Source: Bacteroidales bacterium (lineage in GTDB: Bacteria; Bacteroidota; Bacteroidia; Bacteroidales; UBA932). From it: a DNA stretch of 64,000 nt. Below the pieces are notes generated by a model, which was not told the DNA's origin, ran no database searches, and was given only the letters and a program-made list of their open reading frames with translations. A program made the position numbers and the translations under genes. Shown piece after piece: positions 55,592 through 64,000 of this stretch. Numbering within the stretch: the stretch's first letter is position 1; the number at the start of each line of letters is the position of its first letter. The DNA lies in contig WOYW01000007.1 in assembly GCA_011620605.1 (NCBI GenBank), forward strand, positions 1 to 64,000, written 5' to 3'.

Positions 55592-56038
55592 ATGAATAAT
55601 ATGGAAAACATAAGGCTTACTGTTGCAGGGAGGTCTCTTTCTAAAGGATCACATCATTACGATTTCCATTTGGGCAAGAGCTTCTTTGATTTATTTGATA
55701 ATACGGAAGTTCTTGATAGTGAGTTGACTGTGGCAATAGAAGTTGAAATGGGTAAGGAAAGAAAATTGGATATTTCCGTGATAATTGAAGGATATGTAGT
55801 ACTTTTGTGCGATCGTTGTCTGGAAAATTTATCCGTGCCCGTTACCTTCAGGGGAGTGTTAGAAGAGCAGGAAGCGGAAGAATGCAGGAATGAACATACC
55901 GGGCAACTTGATTTTACGCAGTATATATACGATAACGTATGCCTGGCAATTCCCTTAAAACGGGTTCATGAACCGGAAAAAGATTGTGATCCTGAAATGT
56001 TACGTATATGGAAAGAAAACAACATAATAATTAATTGA
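55592..56038 (+). CDS. YceD/DUF177 family protein
   Basis: A 148-residue protein of the DUF177 family, linked to 23S rRNA/ribosomal protein function and nearly always next to rpmF. The CDRCLENLSVPV segment (CxxC) and the acidic C-terminus with DFTQYIYDNVCLAIPL fit the family. The start could be this ATG or the ATG at 55601. The longer frame upstream overlaps the promoter. It is followed by rpmF after three bases. Confidence 0.85.
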   Translation: MNNMENIRLTVAGRSLSKGSHHYDFHLGKSFFDLFDNTEVLDSELTVAIEVEMGKERKLDISVIIEGYVVLLCDRCLENLSVPVTFRGVLEEQEAEECRNEHTGQLDFTQYIYDNVCLAIPLKRVHEPEKDCDPEMLRIWKENNIIIN

Positions 56039-56041
56039 GAT

Positions 56042-56224
56042 ATGGCACATCCTAAACACAGAGTCTCAAAACAGAGAAGAGACAAACGCAGAACGCACTA
56101 TAAATTGAATACCCCCACACTGGCTGTCTGTTCCAATTGCGGAACTACTGTCATGTATCACAGGGTATGCCCCGAATGCGGTTACTATCGCGGACGGCAG
56201 ATCATTGCGAAAAAAGTTGTCTGA
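56042..56224 (+). CDS. rpmF: 50S ribosomal protein L32
   Basis: A 60-residue ribosomal protein with the N-terminal MAHPKHRVSKQRRDKRR and two CxxC pairs (CSNC and CPEC) forming the zinc ribbon, so it is the zinc-binding form. It is in an operon with yceD. tRNA-Arg(CCT) follows after 17 bases. Confidence 0.97.
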   Translation: MAHPKHRVSKQRRDKRRTHYKLNTPTLAVCSNCGTTVMYHRVCPECGYYRGRQIIAKKVV

Positions 56225-56241
56225 TACCTCTCAGGCGCTTT

Positions 56242-56313
56242 GGCCCTATAGTTCAAGGGATAGAACGGAAGTTTCCTAAACTTCAAATACAGGTTCGAGT
56301 CCTGTTGGGGCTA
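56242..56313 (+). tRNA. tRNA-Arg (anticodon CCT)
   Basis: A 72-base cloverleaf. The acceptor stem GGCCCTA pairs with TGGGGCT (including G-T pairs) and the D stem is GTTC/GAAC. The anticodon stem GAAGT/ACTTC holds loop TTCCTAA, with CCT at 56275-56277. The T arm is ACAGG/CCTGT. CCA is not encoded. It reads AGG codons. It lies between rpmF and the rubrerythrin gene with no clear separate promoter. Confidence 0.93.
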
Positions 56314-56339
56314 CATATTCATGTTTAAACCACCATTGT

Positions 56340-56915
56340 ATGAAATCAATTAAAGGAACGAAAACAGAAAAGAATCTCCTGGCCGCTTTTGCAGGAGAAT
56401 CACAGGCCCGTAACCGATATTCCTTTTTTACTTCGGCCGCAAAAAAAGAAGGATTTGAACAAATAGCAGGTGTCTTTGAGGAAACAGCCAACCAGGAAAA
56501 AGAACACGCAAAACGTTTCTTTAAATTTCTTGAAGGAGGCATGGTAGAGATCACTGCTACCTATCCTGCCGGCATGATAGGGACGACTGCTGATAATCTG
56601 AAAGCAGCCGCAGAAGGCGAACAAGAAGAACACCATGTGTTGTATCCCGAATTTGCCAGAATAGCCACCGAAGAAGGGTTCCCGCAAATTGCCGCTACTT
56701 TCCTTGCAGTTGCTGCTGTTGAGAAAGAACACGAAACCCGTTACAGGATACTTCTTGAGAGGGTTGAATCGGGCAAATTCTTTGAAAGAGATGAAGAAAT
56801 CCTTTGGCAATGTCGCAATTGCGGTTACATAACCAAAGGAAAGAAAGCACCTGAAAAATGTCCTGCCTGCCAACATCCTAAGGCATTCTTTGAGGAAAAG
56901 AAAAACAATTATTAA
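56340..56915 (+). CDS. rbr: Rubrerythrin
   Basis: Non-haem di-iron peroxidase protecting anaerobes from hydrogen peroxide. A four-helix ferritin-like domain (about 1-145) has iron ligands in LLAAFAGESQARNRY and ANQEKEHAKRFF. A C-terminal rubredoxin domain has CRNCG and CPACQHPKAFF. The 191-residue length is normal. It begins 26 bases after tRNA-Arg(CCT) without a recognisable promoter. The hydF remnant follows. Confidence 0.96.
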   Translation: MKSIKGTKTEKNLLAAFAGESQARNRYSFFTSAAKKEGFEQIAGVFEETANQEKEHAKRFFKFLEGGMVEITATYPAGMIGTTADNLKAAAEGEQEEHHVLYPEFARIATEEGFPQIAATFLAVAAVEKEHETRYRILLERVESGKFFERDEEILWQCRNCGYITKGKKAPEKCPACQHPKAFFEEKKNNY

Positions 56916-56942
56916 TTCCTGCAAAGGCCTCCCGCCCGCAGC

Positions 56943-57266
56943 AAAGGAGATTTTAAGATCTATTTAGAAGACACATCAATAATTGATTATCTTAAAGACG
57001 GAGACCGTGTCCTTTTAATGGAATCCTGCAGTCATCACAGTACCTGTGAGGATATTGGCCGGGTAAAATTACCGCGAATGCTGAGTGAGCAAACAGGAAA
57101 ACAACTTGAGTTTGAGATGATCGTCGGATTGGATATTCCGCGCAGACCTTTCAGGGATTATGCCCTGGTAATACAATGAGGTGGTTGTATGATCACACAC
57201 AGGCAGCTTTTAGCCAGGATACGGGAAGTGAAAAGAGCAGTAAAACCTTTTGCCCATTTAAATTAA
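56943..57266 (+). pseudogene. hydF: Remnant of the [FeFe]-hydrogenase maturase gene hydF
   Basis: The frame after rubrerythrin encodes GDFKIYLEDTSIIDYLKDGD, MESCSHHSTCEDIGRVKLPR and DYALVIQ, then a TGA at 57177-57179, then GGCMITHRQLLARIRE and PFAHLN, with TAA at 57264. These match the HydF C-terminal domain, whose iron-sulfur ligands lie in CxH and CGGC motifs. The TGA sits exactly where the first Cys of CGGC is expected. The GTPase domain is missing, and the last part is shortened (about 25 residues lost after ARIRE). It is a degraded gene, implying that the lineage once matured FeFe hydrogenases. No other gene occupies 56916-57271. Confidence 0.8.
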
Positions 57267-57271
57267 GGTAT

Positions 57272-57919
57272 ATGAGACGAATATTATTATTAACATTTTC
57301 TTTGCTGGTATCGTTAACAGCTCCTGCACAGGAAAACACTGAACAAAAAAGACCCGATGCCGTTTTTATGGGGAATTCCATAACCCAGAACTGGAGAAAT
57401 TTTCACCACGGTTATTTTACGGAAAACAATTTTATAGGTAAGGGCATAGGCGGAGAGGTCACTGCCCAGATGTTGATCCGTTTCAGGAAAGATGTGATCC
57501 TTATAAACCCAAAAGTAGTTGTCATTTTTGCCGGGACAAATGATATTGCTCAAAATCAGGGCTACGTTACTCACAGGCAGATAATGGACAATATCGCTTC
57601 AATGGCTGATCTGGCCCGTTTTCACGGTATAAAGGTGATTTTATGTTCGGTACTGCCTGCCGGAGAGTACATCTGGAGACCAAAAGAGTTTAATGAAATG
57701 GTACGTCCTGCCGATGCCATTGAACGCCTGAACCTGATGATAAAAGAATATGCCGTGGAAAATGATTGCCTTTACGTGGATTTCTGGACACCCATGTCTG
57801 ACGGACAGGGAGCAATGAAGAAAGAGTTGAGTTCAGATGGGGTGCATCCGTCCCCGGATGCTTATTTTGCGATGGAAGCGTTGCTTACTCCCGTGATCAG
57901 GGAATTGTGCAAGCCGTAA
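57272..57919 (+). CDS. Secreted SGNH/GDSL hydrolase
   Basis: A 215-residue exported esterase of the SGNH family. After the signal (about 1-17, ending APAQ) the blocks are GNSIT (nucleophile Ser), GKGIGGEV (Gly block), FAGTNDI (Asn block) and DGVHPS (Asp-His). It resembles platelet-activating-factor acetylhydrolase-like or sialate esterases that remove acyl groups from sugars. The start is MRRILLLTF. The longer frame begins inside the hydF remnant. Its last 58 bases overlap mnmD. Confidence 0.88.
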   Translation: MRRILLLTFSLLVSLTAPAQENTEQKRPDAVFMGNSITQNWRNFHHGYFTENNFIGKGIGGEVTAQMLIRFRKDVILINPKVVVIFAGTNDIAQNQGYVTHRQIMDNIASMADLARFHGIKVILCSVLPAGEYIWRPKEFNEMVRPADAIERLNLMIKEYAVENDCLYVDFWTPMSDGQGAMKKELSSDGVHPSPDAYFAMEALLTPVIRELCKP

Positions 57920-58587
57920 ACGGCTCGCAGAATATGACGTTTCTTTCCCGTGCCGGGAAGCCTTTGAGTTATAAAGCCCTTATCACGCAAAATTTGCTTA
58001 AAAGAACCTTTGCAACAATAAGTGGTCAGCACTGTGTTCCCGCTCAGGGAGGGTATTAGCTTTCCAACGGCTTGTGATGTCCATAATTCAGGTTGAACGG
58101 CAGGCGAGAAAACATCGTAATAAACAACGTTGACAGGTCCTTTAAAGGTACAATCCAAAAAATTATTTCTTAGTTTGATAAGTGTAAATCCCGGGGCAGG
58201 ATCAAACGGTTCATTCCAGGGACTCCGGTGCATTTTCCTAAAAAAATCATTCTCTTTTTCAGATCGGGCATAATCAAGTTTTTCCCATATGCCGGATTCC
58301 AAAGGGTTTATTTCCACAGCCCGGTAAAAGATCTGAACCGATCCCGGAAAATGATCTTTGAGCATTTCACGGTAAGTCAGCAGGACATTCAATCCGGTCC
58401 CCAGCCCCAATTCAAAGATGTTAACAACTGCAGGAACCAAACCCTCTTCTTTTCTGCTCTCAAGGTAATAACGCAGCCCTGAGTCAATGTACACGTGCTG
58501 GGATTCTTCAATGGCACCGCCTGTAGAATGGTAGGTTTCTCCCAGGGGGCCCATAAGTGTGGGAGAACCGTCCGCCGTTTTGATCAC
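57862..58587 (-). CDS. mnmD: tRNA U34 methyltransferase, MnmD-like
   Basis: A 241-residue SAM-dependent methyltransferase corresponding to the N-terminal domain of MnmC, present in Bacteroidota without the FAD oxidase domain. It methylates aminomethyl-(2-thio)uridine at the tRNA wobble position. Motifs ADGSPTL, TYHSTGGAIEES and FELGLGTGLNVLL, and the catalytic-type YYDVFSPAVQPELW, are present. The start is a GTG. No in-frame ATG lies between it and the upstream stop. Confidence 0.88.
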   Translation of the reverse strand: MIKTADGSPTLMGPLGETYHSTGGAIEESQHVYIDSGLRYYLESRKEEGLVPAVVNIFELGLGTGLNVLLTYREMLKDHFPGSVQIFYRAVEINPLESGIWEKLDYARSEKENDFFRKMHRSPWNEPFDPAPGFTLIKLRNNFLDCTFKGPVNVVYYDVFSPAVQPELWTSQAVGKLIPSLSGNTVLTTYCCKGSFKQILRDKGFITQRLPGTGKKRHILRAVYGLHNSLITGVSNASIAK

Positions 58588-58653
58588 GGCAGTGGATACA
58601 TCAGAAAAAAGCCGTCCGTGTGGGGACAGCTTTCTGTATTGACGGGCTTAGGA

Positions 58654-58905
58654 TTATTTTTTTCGGTCACCATAACGGCTTCTGAATTTATCCACACGTC
58701 CTGCCGTATCCACCAGCTTCATCTTACCGGTGTAGAAAGGATGGGATGTGTTGGAAATCTCAAGTTTGTATAATGGGTATTCAATACCGTCCACGGTAAG
58801 TGTCTCTTTGGTATTCACACAGGAACGTGTAATGAATACGTGATCATTGGACATATCCTTAAAAGCAACCAGTTTATAGGTGTCGGGATGTATTCCTTGT
58901 TTCAT
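58654..58905 (-). CDS. rpmE2: 50S ribosomal protein L31 type B
   Basis: An 83-residue ribosomal protein starting MKQGIHPDTYKLV, with the SNTSHPFYTGK motif. The zinc CxxC motif of type A L31 is missing, so it is the zinc-independent form. The start is placed 48 bases inside the longest frame, downstream of its promoter. L32 in this window has zinc ligands, so only L31 is the zinc-free type here. Confidence 0.95.
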   Translation of the reverse strand: MKQGIHPDTYKLVAFKDMSNDHVFITRSCVNTKETLTVDGIEYPLYKLEISNTSHPFYTGKMKLVDTAGRVDKFRSRYGDRKK

Positions 58906-58942
58906 TGTATATAAATTGTTTATTTTTCTTGCAAACGGGCTG

Positions 58943-58973
58943 CAAAGGTACACATTTTTTCGGCTCGGCCAAA
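58943..58973 (-). promoter_or_regulatory. rpmE2 promoter
   Basis: Minus strand: TTTG (58973-58970), 19-bp spacer, TACCTTTG (58950-58943). It is an exact consensus match, 37 bases before the ATG. Confidence 0.8.
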
Positions 58974-58980
58974 TAAAAAA

Positions 58981-60375
58981 TCACAGGAATGAAATGATTT
59001 CCTGAGCCAGCACTTCTGCCTGCAGTTTATCGGGTGCTTCCGAATAAATTCGCATTATTGGTTCTGTGTTGGATTTGCGCAAACAAACCCATTTTTTTTC
59101 ATCTTCAAAGTCCAGACGCAACCCGTCGGTATCATTTACGAGGGCTTTGGGGTAAGCATCCCGGATTCTTTTGAACAGGGATCCCAAAGGAATGTCTTCT
59201 TTCAACTCCACCCGGTTTTTACTCATGTGGTACCGGGGGTAAGTATCTCTCAATTCAGATGGCAGCTGATCTTTTGCTGCCAGATGCGACAGGAAAAGTG
59301 CGATCCCTATAAGTGCATCCCTTCCGTAATGTAGAGACGGAAGGATCACCCCACCGTTGCCTTCTCCGCCAATTATGCTTTTTGTCCGCTTCATCTCCTC
59401 TACCACATTTACTTCTCCTACGGCAGCTGCCGTGTAAGTGCCTTTATACCATTGGGTAATGTCTTTTAAGGCACGTGTGGAAGACAGATTGGATACGGTA
59501 TGGATATTATCGCCGGGATGATCGGCGGTATATTTTTGCAATACGTAATCGGCACAAGCCACCAAAGTGTATTCTTCTCCAAACATACTGCCGTCCTCGC
59601 ATACAAGGGCCAGGCGGTCTACATCGGGATCAACAGATATCCCCAGGGAAGCTTTTTGTGAAACGACCTCAGCCGAAAGATCTTTCAGATGTGCAGGCAA
59701 CGGTTCCGGATTATGGGCAAAATTTCCGTGCGGTTCACAATGAACCTTGTGACAAGTTACCCCCATGGCTTCCAACAGATCAGGCATGACAAATCCGCCA
59801 ACCGAATTGATCCCGTCTACCACTACGCTGAACCCGGCCCGGTAAATGGCCTCTACATCTACAAGAGGATGTTTCAGAACGGCTTCTATATGCCTGGAAG
59901 TAAAATCTTCCTGTTTATAACGTCCCAGAGAATCCACCCCGGCAAAATCAAACCGATTCCCGGCCACGATCTCTAATAGCCGTTTACCTTGTGCCGCATT
60001 CAGGAATTCACCTTCAGGCCCCAGCAGTTTCAGGGCATTCCACTGGCGCGGATTGTGACTTGCAGTCAGAATGATCCCACCGGAAGCACCGGAGAAAACA
60101 ACAGCCATTTCTGTAGTAGGGGTGCTGGCCATCCCTATGTCTGTCACATCCATTCCGCAGGCACGCAGTGTTCCGCAAACCAATTGACGGACCATGTCTC
60201 CGGAAATGCGGGCATCCCGTCCTACAACAATGGTATTACTTTTGCCCGGAAAAGATTCCCGGATCAGTTGGGCATAGCCTGCTGTAAAGAGGACAATGTC
60301 CAAAGGAGAAAGCGATACTCCGGGCAAACCGCCTATAGTACCCCTTATTCCGGAAATCGATTTTATCAGACTCAT
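58981..60375 (-). CDS. glmM: Phosphoglucosamine mutase
   Basis: Converts glucosamine-6-phosphate to glucosamine-1-phosphate for peptidoglycan and LPS. The 464-residue protein has the phosphoserine loop TASHNPRQWNALK, the metal-binding DPDVDRLALV, the sugar-binding GEGNGGV and the C-terminal phosphate-binding RKSNTEPIMRIYSEA. The start MSLIKSISGIRGTIGG is typical. Its ATG is three bases after the V-ATPase K-subunit stop, so it may be read with that operon. Confidence 0.92.
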   Translation of the reverse strand: MSLIKSISGIRGTIGGLPGVSLSPLDIVLFTAGYAQLIRESFPGKSNTIVVGRDARISGDMVRQLVCGTLRACGMDVTDIGMASTPTTEMAVVFSGASGGIILTASHNPRQWNALKLLGPEGEFLNAAQGKRLLEIVAGNRFDFAGVDSLGRYKQEDFTSRHIEAVLKHPLVDVEAIYRAGFSVVVDGINSVGGFVMPDLLEAMGVTCHKVHCEPHGNFAHNPEPLPAHLKDLSAEVVSQKASLGISVDPDVDRLALVCEDGSMFGEEYTLVACADYVLQKYTADHPGDNIHTVSNLSSTRALKDITQWYKGTYTAAAVGEVNVVEEMKRTKSIIGGEGNGGVILPSLHYGRDALIGIALFLSHLAAKDQLPSELRDTYPRYHMSKNRVELKEDIPLGSLFKRIRDAYPKALVNDTDGLRLDFEDEKKWVCLRKSNTEPIMRIYSEAPDKLQAEVLAQEIISFL

Positions 60376-60378
60376 GGC

Positions 60379-60855
<477 letters not shown>

Positions 60856-60870
60856 TTATTAATAAATAAT

Positions 60871-62682
60871 CTATTGTTCTTTTTTATTGGATACGGAAGT
60901 AAGGGGTTTGAATTCCCGACCTCCTCCCGTAAACCCTGCATTCTTGAAAAATTCAACAAAAGTCAGACGCATGGGGTGAACAAATGCTCCCAGTGCGTTG
61001 AGTCCCAATACCAGGGTGTGTCCAAACAGGAGCATGATGATCGTGAGCAGCCATCCTACGTATGGGATGCCGGACAGACTCATGGCTATGGAATTGATCA
61101 CCATTCCCAGGATAGCGCCTGCCGTGCCCAGGCCAAAAAGACGAATATAGGAAAGCATGTCGCCAAAGACTCCGGTTATATCGTACATGGCCCAAAGGCC
61201 TTTTCCCAGTCTTTTGTAAATGGGCCCTTCGGGTTTAGAGAAAAACAGGATCAGTGCAACACTCAAAATTACCATGGTCAGCGATACGCTTTTTGGCAAT
61301 GCCAGGGAAGGCACTTCCATCGAGGCATAGGCAATGGTACACCATACTATCAAAATAGCCCAGCCAAAAGGAGCCATGCCGTGTTGCCATCCTTTACGAA
61401 TGAAGGAATCGATCCCTTTAAGAATACGTGCGAAAACTATCTGGAACAATCCAAAAAGAATTGCAAACCAGAACATCTTCATATCCGAGAAGTTAAAAAG
61501 GAATGTATTGCTTCCCTTCAAAGAGGGTATTACATCGGCTATTTTCACCCCGAAAAACACTCCGGGAAAGGCCGCCATTATAAACGACCCAAGTCCCAGG
61601 AAGAATACCAAGTTCATGTATCCTCTCATTTTTGGGAGGAAACGTTTTCCTAAAAGTGCCGCTATCATGAACACCAGTCCGTATCCCATGTCTCCCAGGC
61701 AGAACCCGAAGAAAAGCATGTAAAAAGGAGCAAAGTAGGGGGTCAGATCCAGTTCATCATACCGGGGGAGCATATACATATTACCTATGGGCTCGAACAA
61801 CCGGGTATACCAATTGTTTTTCAGCTTAATGGGAGGATTGTCTTCACTTTCTGCCGGAGCACTTATGTAGTATAAGCTTTCTTTGTTCAGGAAAGCTTCC
61901 AGTTCTTTTGTCTTTACAAAAGGCACAAAACCCGTCAGCAGGTCCACATGGTCTTCCACTTCTTTGCGGGCCGATGCGTTTGCCAGGTAAAGATCAAGTT
62001 GCGATGAAATTTCCAGGGCGTATGTTTCTAAAATTCCGGTGTAATCGGATAACGCTTCCAGCCGGGATATACATGATTCCAGGGCGGCCTCTTTTTCCTG
62101 AAGTTTTTCCTGCAATTTGTCGTAAGATTCTGCAGGAAATGTAACTTCATTACCCGGGAAATCATAAGTTTCTCCCTCTACCTCCAGTACAATGAAATAG
62201 GCCTGACCGTCTAAACGATTGACAACATAGAGCGGGTATTTCTGCTCCAGCCCGGGATTCAGTCTTTTAGCGGGTTGTACATAAGCATGAATGGTAAAGC
62301 CCATATCACGGAGCTTGTCCATATCTTCCTGAGTGAATGTTCCCCAGGGTTCTGCCTGTTTGATTTGTTCGGATAAAACATTGATATCGTTGCGCAAAGC
62401 CTCCCTTTTCAAAAACAATTGAGTTGTTTCCTCAAGCATGGAAGATGCGTCCCCTTCAAACGGGACGGCTTCCTTTTGTGTCTTTTCTTTGGCAACCTGT
62501 TTCAGGCGGGCAACAGATTGGTTTATCTGGACAAGCTTATTGGTCATTTCTTTGGAATGCTCATCCACGGGTTTCTCCCGGCGGTTTATATCTACCATAC
62601 CCAGATCCTGTAACTTCTTCAGGAAGTCCTGAGTCTGTTCACTGAGCAACACAAAGGAATATTTTGTCATTCGGGTTATCAT
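60871..62682 (-). CDS. V-type ATPase subunit I (membrane stator)
   Basis: A 603-residue protein with a cytoplasmic coiled-coil N-terminal half (about 1-320). A C-terminal membrane half with about seven or eight helices follows, including FGFCLGDMGYGLVF and a helix with SYIRLFGLGTAGAILG, the Arg of which lines the ion path. The start overlaps the D-subunit stop (ATGA). An ATG 12 bases later is possible. Confidence 0.9.
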   Translation of the reverse strand: MITRMTKYSFVLLSEQTQDFLKKLQDLGMVDINRREKPVDEHSKEMTNKLVQINQSVARLKQVAKEKTQKEAVPFEGDASSMLEETTQLFLKREALRNDINVLSEQIKQAEPWGTFTQEDMDKLRDMGFTIHAYVQPAKRLNPGLEQKYPLYVVNRLDGQAYFIVLEVEGETYDFPGNEVTFPAESYDKLQEKLQEKEAALESCISRLEALSDYTGILETYALEISSQLDLYLANASARKEVEDHVDLLTGFVPFVKTKELEAFLNKESLYYISAPAESEDNPPIKLKNNWYTRLFEPIGNMYMLPRYDELDLTPYFAPFYMLFFGFCLGDMGYGLVFMIAALLGKRFLPKMRGYMNLVFFLGLGSFIMAAFPGVFFGVKIADVIPSLKGSNTFLFNFSDMKMFWFAILFGLFQIVFARILKGIDSFIRKGWQHGMAPFGWAILIVWCTIAYASMEVPSLALPKSVSLTMVILSVALILFFSKPEGPIYKRLGKGLWAMYDITGVFGDMLSYIRLFGLGTAGAILGMVINSIAMSLSGIPYVGWLLTIIMLLFGHTLVLGLNALGAFVHPMRLTFVEFFKNAGFTGGGREFKPLTSVSNKKEQ

Positions 62683-63281
62683 AGTACCTCCTCCTGTTCC
62701 TGATGACGTGTTTTTACGATCTTCTGACTGGCTTTGGACAGTGTTTCCTCATCTTCCATAAACCGTTTGATCTTACGAATAGCTTCCTGGTACCCCGGTA
62801 TCTGCACTTTTTCGTACAGGTTCACCTTCTGGGTGGTTTTCTTACGGGCAAAATCCAGTAAATTCTTCTTCTCCAGGAATATTTCGCTTTCAATGCCTAT
62901 CTGGGCCAGATCTTTCAGGATCTGCACACCCTGGGCATACCATTGAGGTTGTGAAAACAGGGAAAAAGGCTGTACCTCAAAAATAACCTCCTTTAAGGCG
63001 GGAGTTTTGATGCCGGCTATCTTGACAATTTCCAGTTCCACGTCTTTTACGGATATCAGTCCCGGTGTGAATTCATTCCACAGGGCTGCCATATTCCTGT
63101 ATGAAGATAAGGTGTTGTCCAGTTTTTCCATCAACTCGTCCGATCGTTGTTTGGCACGTTTTACCTCCGCACGCAAAGCACTTTCCTTGTTCTTCAGCGT
63201 AGGGAGCGCTTTCTGCCTTACCTTGAGCTGTTTTCCAAGGGCAGTCAGCGACGTTTTATTAAACTGGTATTTAATGGCCAT
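62679..63281 (-). CDS. V-type ATPase subunit D (central stalk)
   Basis: A 200-residue, mostly helical coiled-coil subunit connecting the catalytic head to the rotor. NKTSLTALGKQLKVRQKALP near the N-terminus and KVNLYEKVQIPGYQEAI near the C-terminus are typical of the family. It lies 11 bases after the B subunit. Confidence 0.92.
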   Translation of the reverse strand: MAIKYQFNKTSLTALGKQLKVRQKALPTLKNKESALRAEVKRAKQRSDELMEKLDNTLSSYRNMAALWNEFTPGLISVKDVELEIVKIAGIKTPALKEVIFEVQPFSLFSQPQWYAQGVQILKDLAQIGIESEIFLEKKNLLDFARKKTTQKVNLYEKVQIPGYQEAIRKIKRFMEDEETLSKASQKIVKTRHQEQEEVL

Positions 63282-63292
63282 GCTAATTCTCT

Positions 63293-64000
63293 TTATTCTT
63301 CTCCTTTGGGCCAGTATTGATCAATAAGGTCTTCACGAATACTGACCTCTTCTTTGCTGAAATATTTGGCAAATAGTTTCCAGGTCCGTTCCAGCATTTC
63401 CGTAATGTTAATGTTCACGTCAATGGACAACAGTTTCAGGGAATACTCTTTGGCGAAATCCAGCGCGCGCAGATCATAATCACTCAGATCAAAACCGTTT
63501 TCCATTTTGGTCTTGGCGTCTGCAGCATCTGCATAAAGCCTGATAGCCGTATTCATTACCTGGTTATGGTCTTCACGTGTCTGTTTCCCAATGACCAGCT
63601 GTTTTAAACGAGAAAGTGAACGGAACGGGTCAACGATGACTTTTCCGGTATCGGAGTCGTGACGCAGGAAGAGCTGACCTTCCGTAATGTACCCAGTATT
63701 GTCGGGAATGGCATGTGTAATGTCTCCCCCGTTCAGCGTAGTTACGGCAATAATGGTAATGGATCCTCCGCTGGGCAGCAATACCGCTTTTTCATAGATC
63801 TTGGCCAGGTCCGAATAAAGGGAACCGGGCATGGAATCCTTGGAAGGGATCTGATCCATACGGTTGCTGACAATACTCAGTGCATCTGCATAAAGTGTCA
63901 TATCCGTAAGTAAAACGAGTACTTTCTCATTTTTGTCCACGGCAAAATATTCGGCAGCCGTCAGCGCCATGTCAGGAATAAGCAAGCGTTCCACGGGAGG
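63293..64000 (-). CDS. V-type ATPase subunit B (partial, continues past the window)
   Basis: The C-terminal 235 residues of the non-catalytic B subunit are present. PPVERLLIPDMALTAAEYFA and PSKDSMPGSLYSDLAKIYEKA are typical, and the C-terminal helical region ends at WPKGEE. The N-terminal half and the upstream A and E genes lie beyond the right edge. The frame runs through 64000 without a start codon that needs to be used. Confidence 0.94.
   Translation of the reverse strand, partial: PPVERLLIPDMALTAAEYFAVDKNEKVLVLLTDMTLYADALSIVSNRMDQIPSKDSMPGSLYSDLAKIYEKAVLLPSGGSITIIAVTTLNGGDITHAIPDNTGYITEGQLFLRHDSDTGKVIVDPFRSLSRLKQLVIGKQTREDHNQVMNTAIRLYADAADAKTKMENGFDLSDYDLRALDFAKEYSLKLLSIDVNINITEMLERTWKLFAKYFSKEEVSIREDLIDQYWPKGEE

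Noticed and set aside
57177-57179. Selenocysteine codon in HydF
   Set aside because: The TGA falls at a metal-ligand Cys, but the gene also lacks its GTPase domain and part of the tail, and no SECIS-like hairpin follows. Nonsense decay explains it better.

Overview
The window is a compact stretch of a Bacteroidota (Bacteroidales) chromosome. The evidence is the dominant promoter form (a TTG/TTTG box about 19-21 bp upstream of TAnnTTTG), few Shine-Dalgarno sites, TonB-linked outer-membrane proteins, a fimbrillin/FISUMP protein, a GH3 glucosidase, and Bacteroidota gene orders such as ftsE-nth-xerD, yceD-rpmF and V-ATPase B-D-I-K. Rubrerythrin, a hydF remnant, a V-type ATPase and sulfonolipid-type genes suggest an anaerobe, possibly near Rikenellaceae/Alistipes. 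That placement is inference.

Layout. 0-4 kb: creatininase-gmk-nadD-nnrDE, then an rluA-type gene on the other strand. 4-11 kb: dnaK-grpE-dnaJ joined to an M23 peptidase gene and anmK, then rplS and tRNA-Arg(ACG). 11-16 kb: umuDC, a lipoprotein, and a BlaI/M56-TonB sensor pair. 16-26 kb: mostly secreted or lipoprotein hydrolases (deformylase, carboxylesterase, GH3, M1 peptidase, PHP phosphoesterase). Their promoters share a palindrome, ATC-N5-GAT, usually placed between the -33 and -7 boxes. 26.3-28.2 kb: a repeat-rich block holding a broken fimbrillin/FISUMP gene, next to tRNA-Leu(GAG). 28-36.8 kb: a PurL-like fragment, menG/ubiE, cardiolipin synthase, a MarR-cysteate synthase pair, and gyrB followed by an alpha-oxoamine synthase and an SDR. 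Together these look like a sulfonolipid (capnine) pathway. 36.8-43.8 kb: outer-membrane barrel, TPR lipoprotein-like protein, xerD, nth, ftsE. 43.8-49.7 kb: an ABC transporter-GntR-TonB receptor operon, patatin and flavin reductase. 49.8-53.1 kb: IS110 remnant, truncated DoxX, and an operon of two ATP-grasp ligases with a GNAT. 53-58.9 kb: small membrane protein, uracil-DNA glycosylase family, guaA, yceD-rpmF, tRNA-Arg(CCT), rubrerythrin, hydF remnant, SGNH hydrolase, mnmD, rpmE2. 59-64 kb: glmM at the end of a V-type ATPase operon that runs off the window.

The best candidates for new biology are the palindrome-bearing, apparently leaderless promoters of 16-25 kb, the repeat-bounded fimbrillin/FISUMP cassette, the two-ATP-grasp plus GNAT operon, and the sulfonolipid-type gene set split between a MarR operon and the gyrB operon. 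All functions come from reading the sequence; no searches were run.
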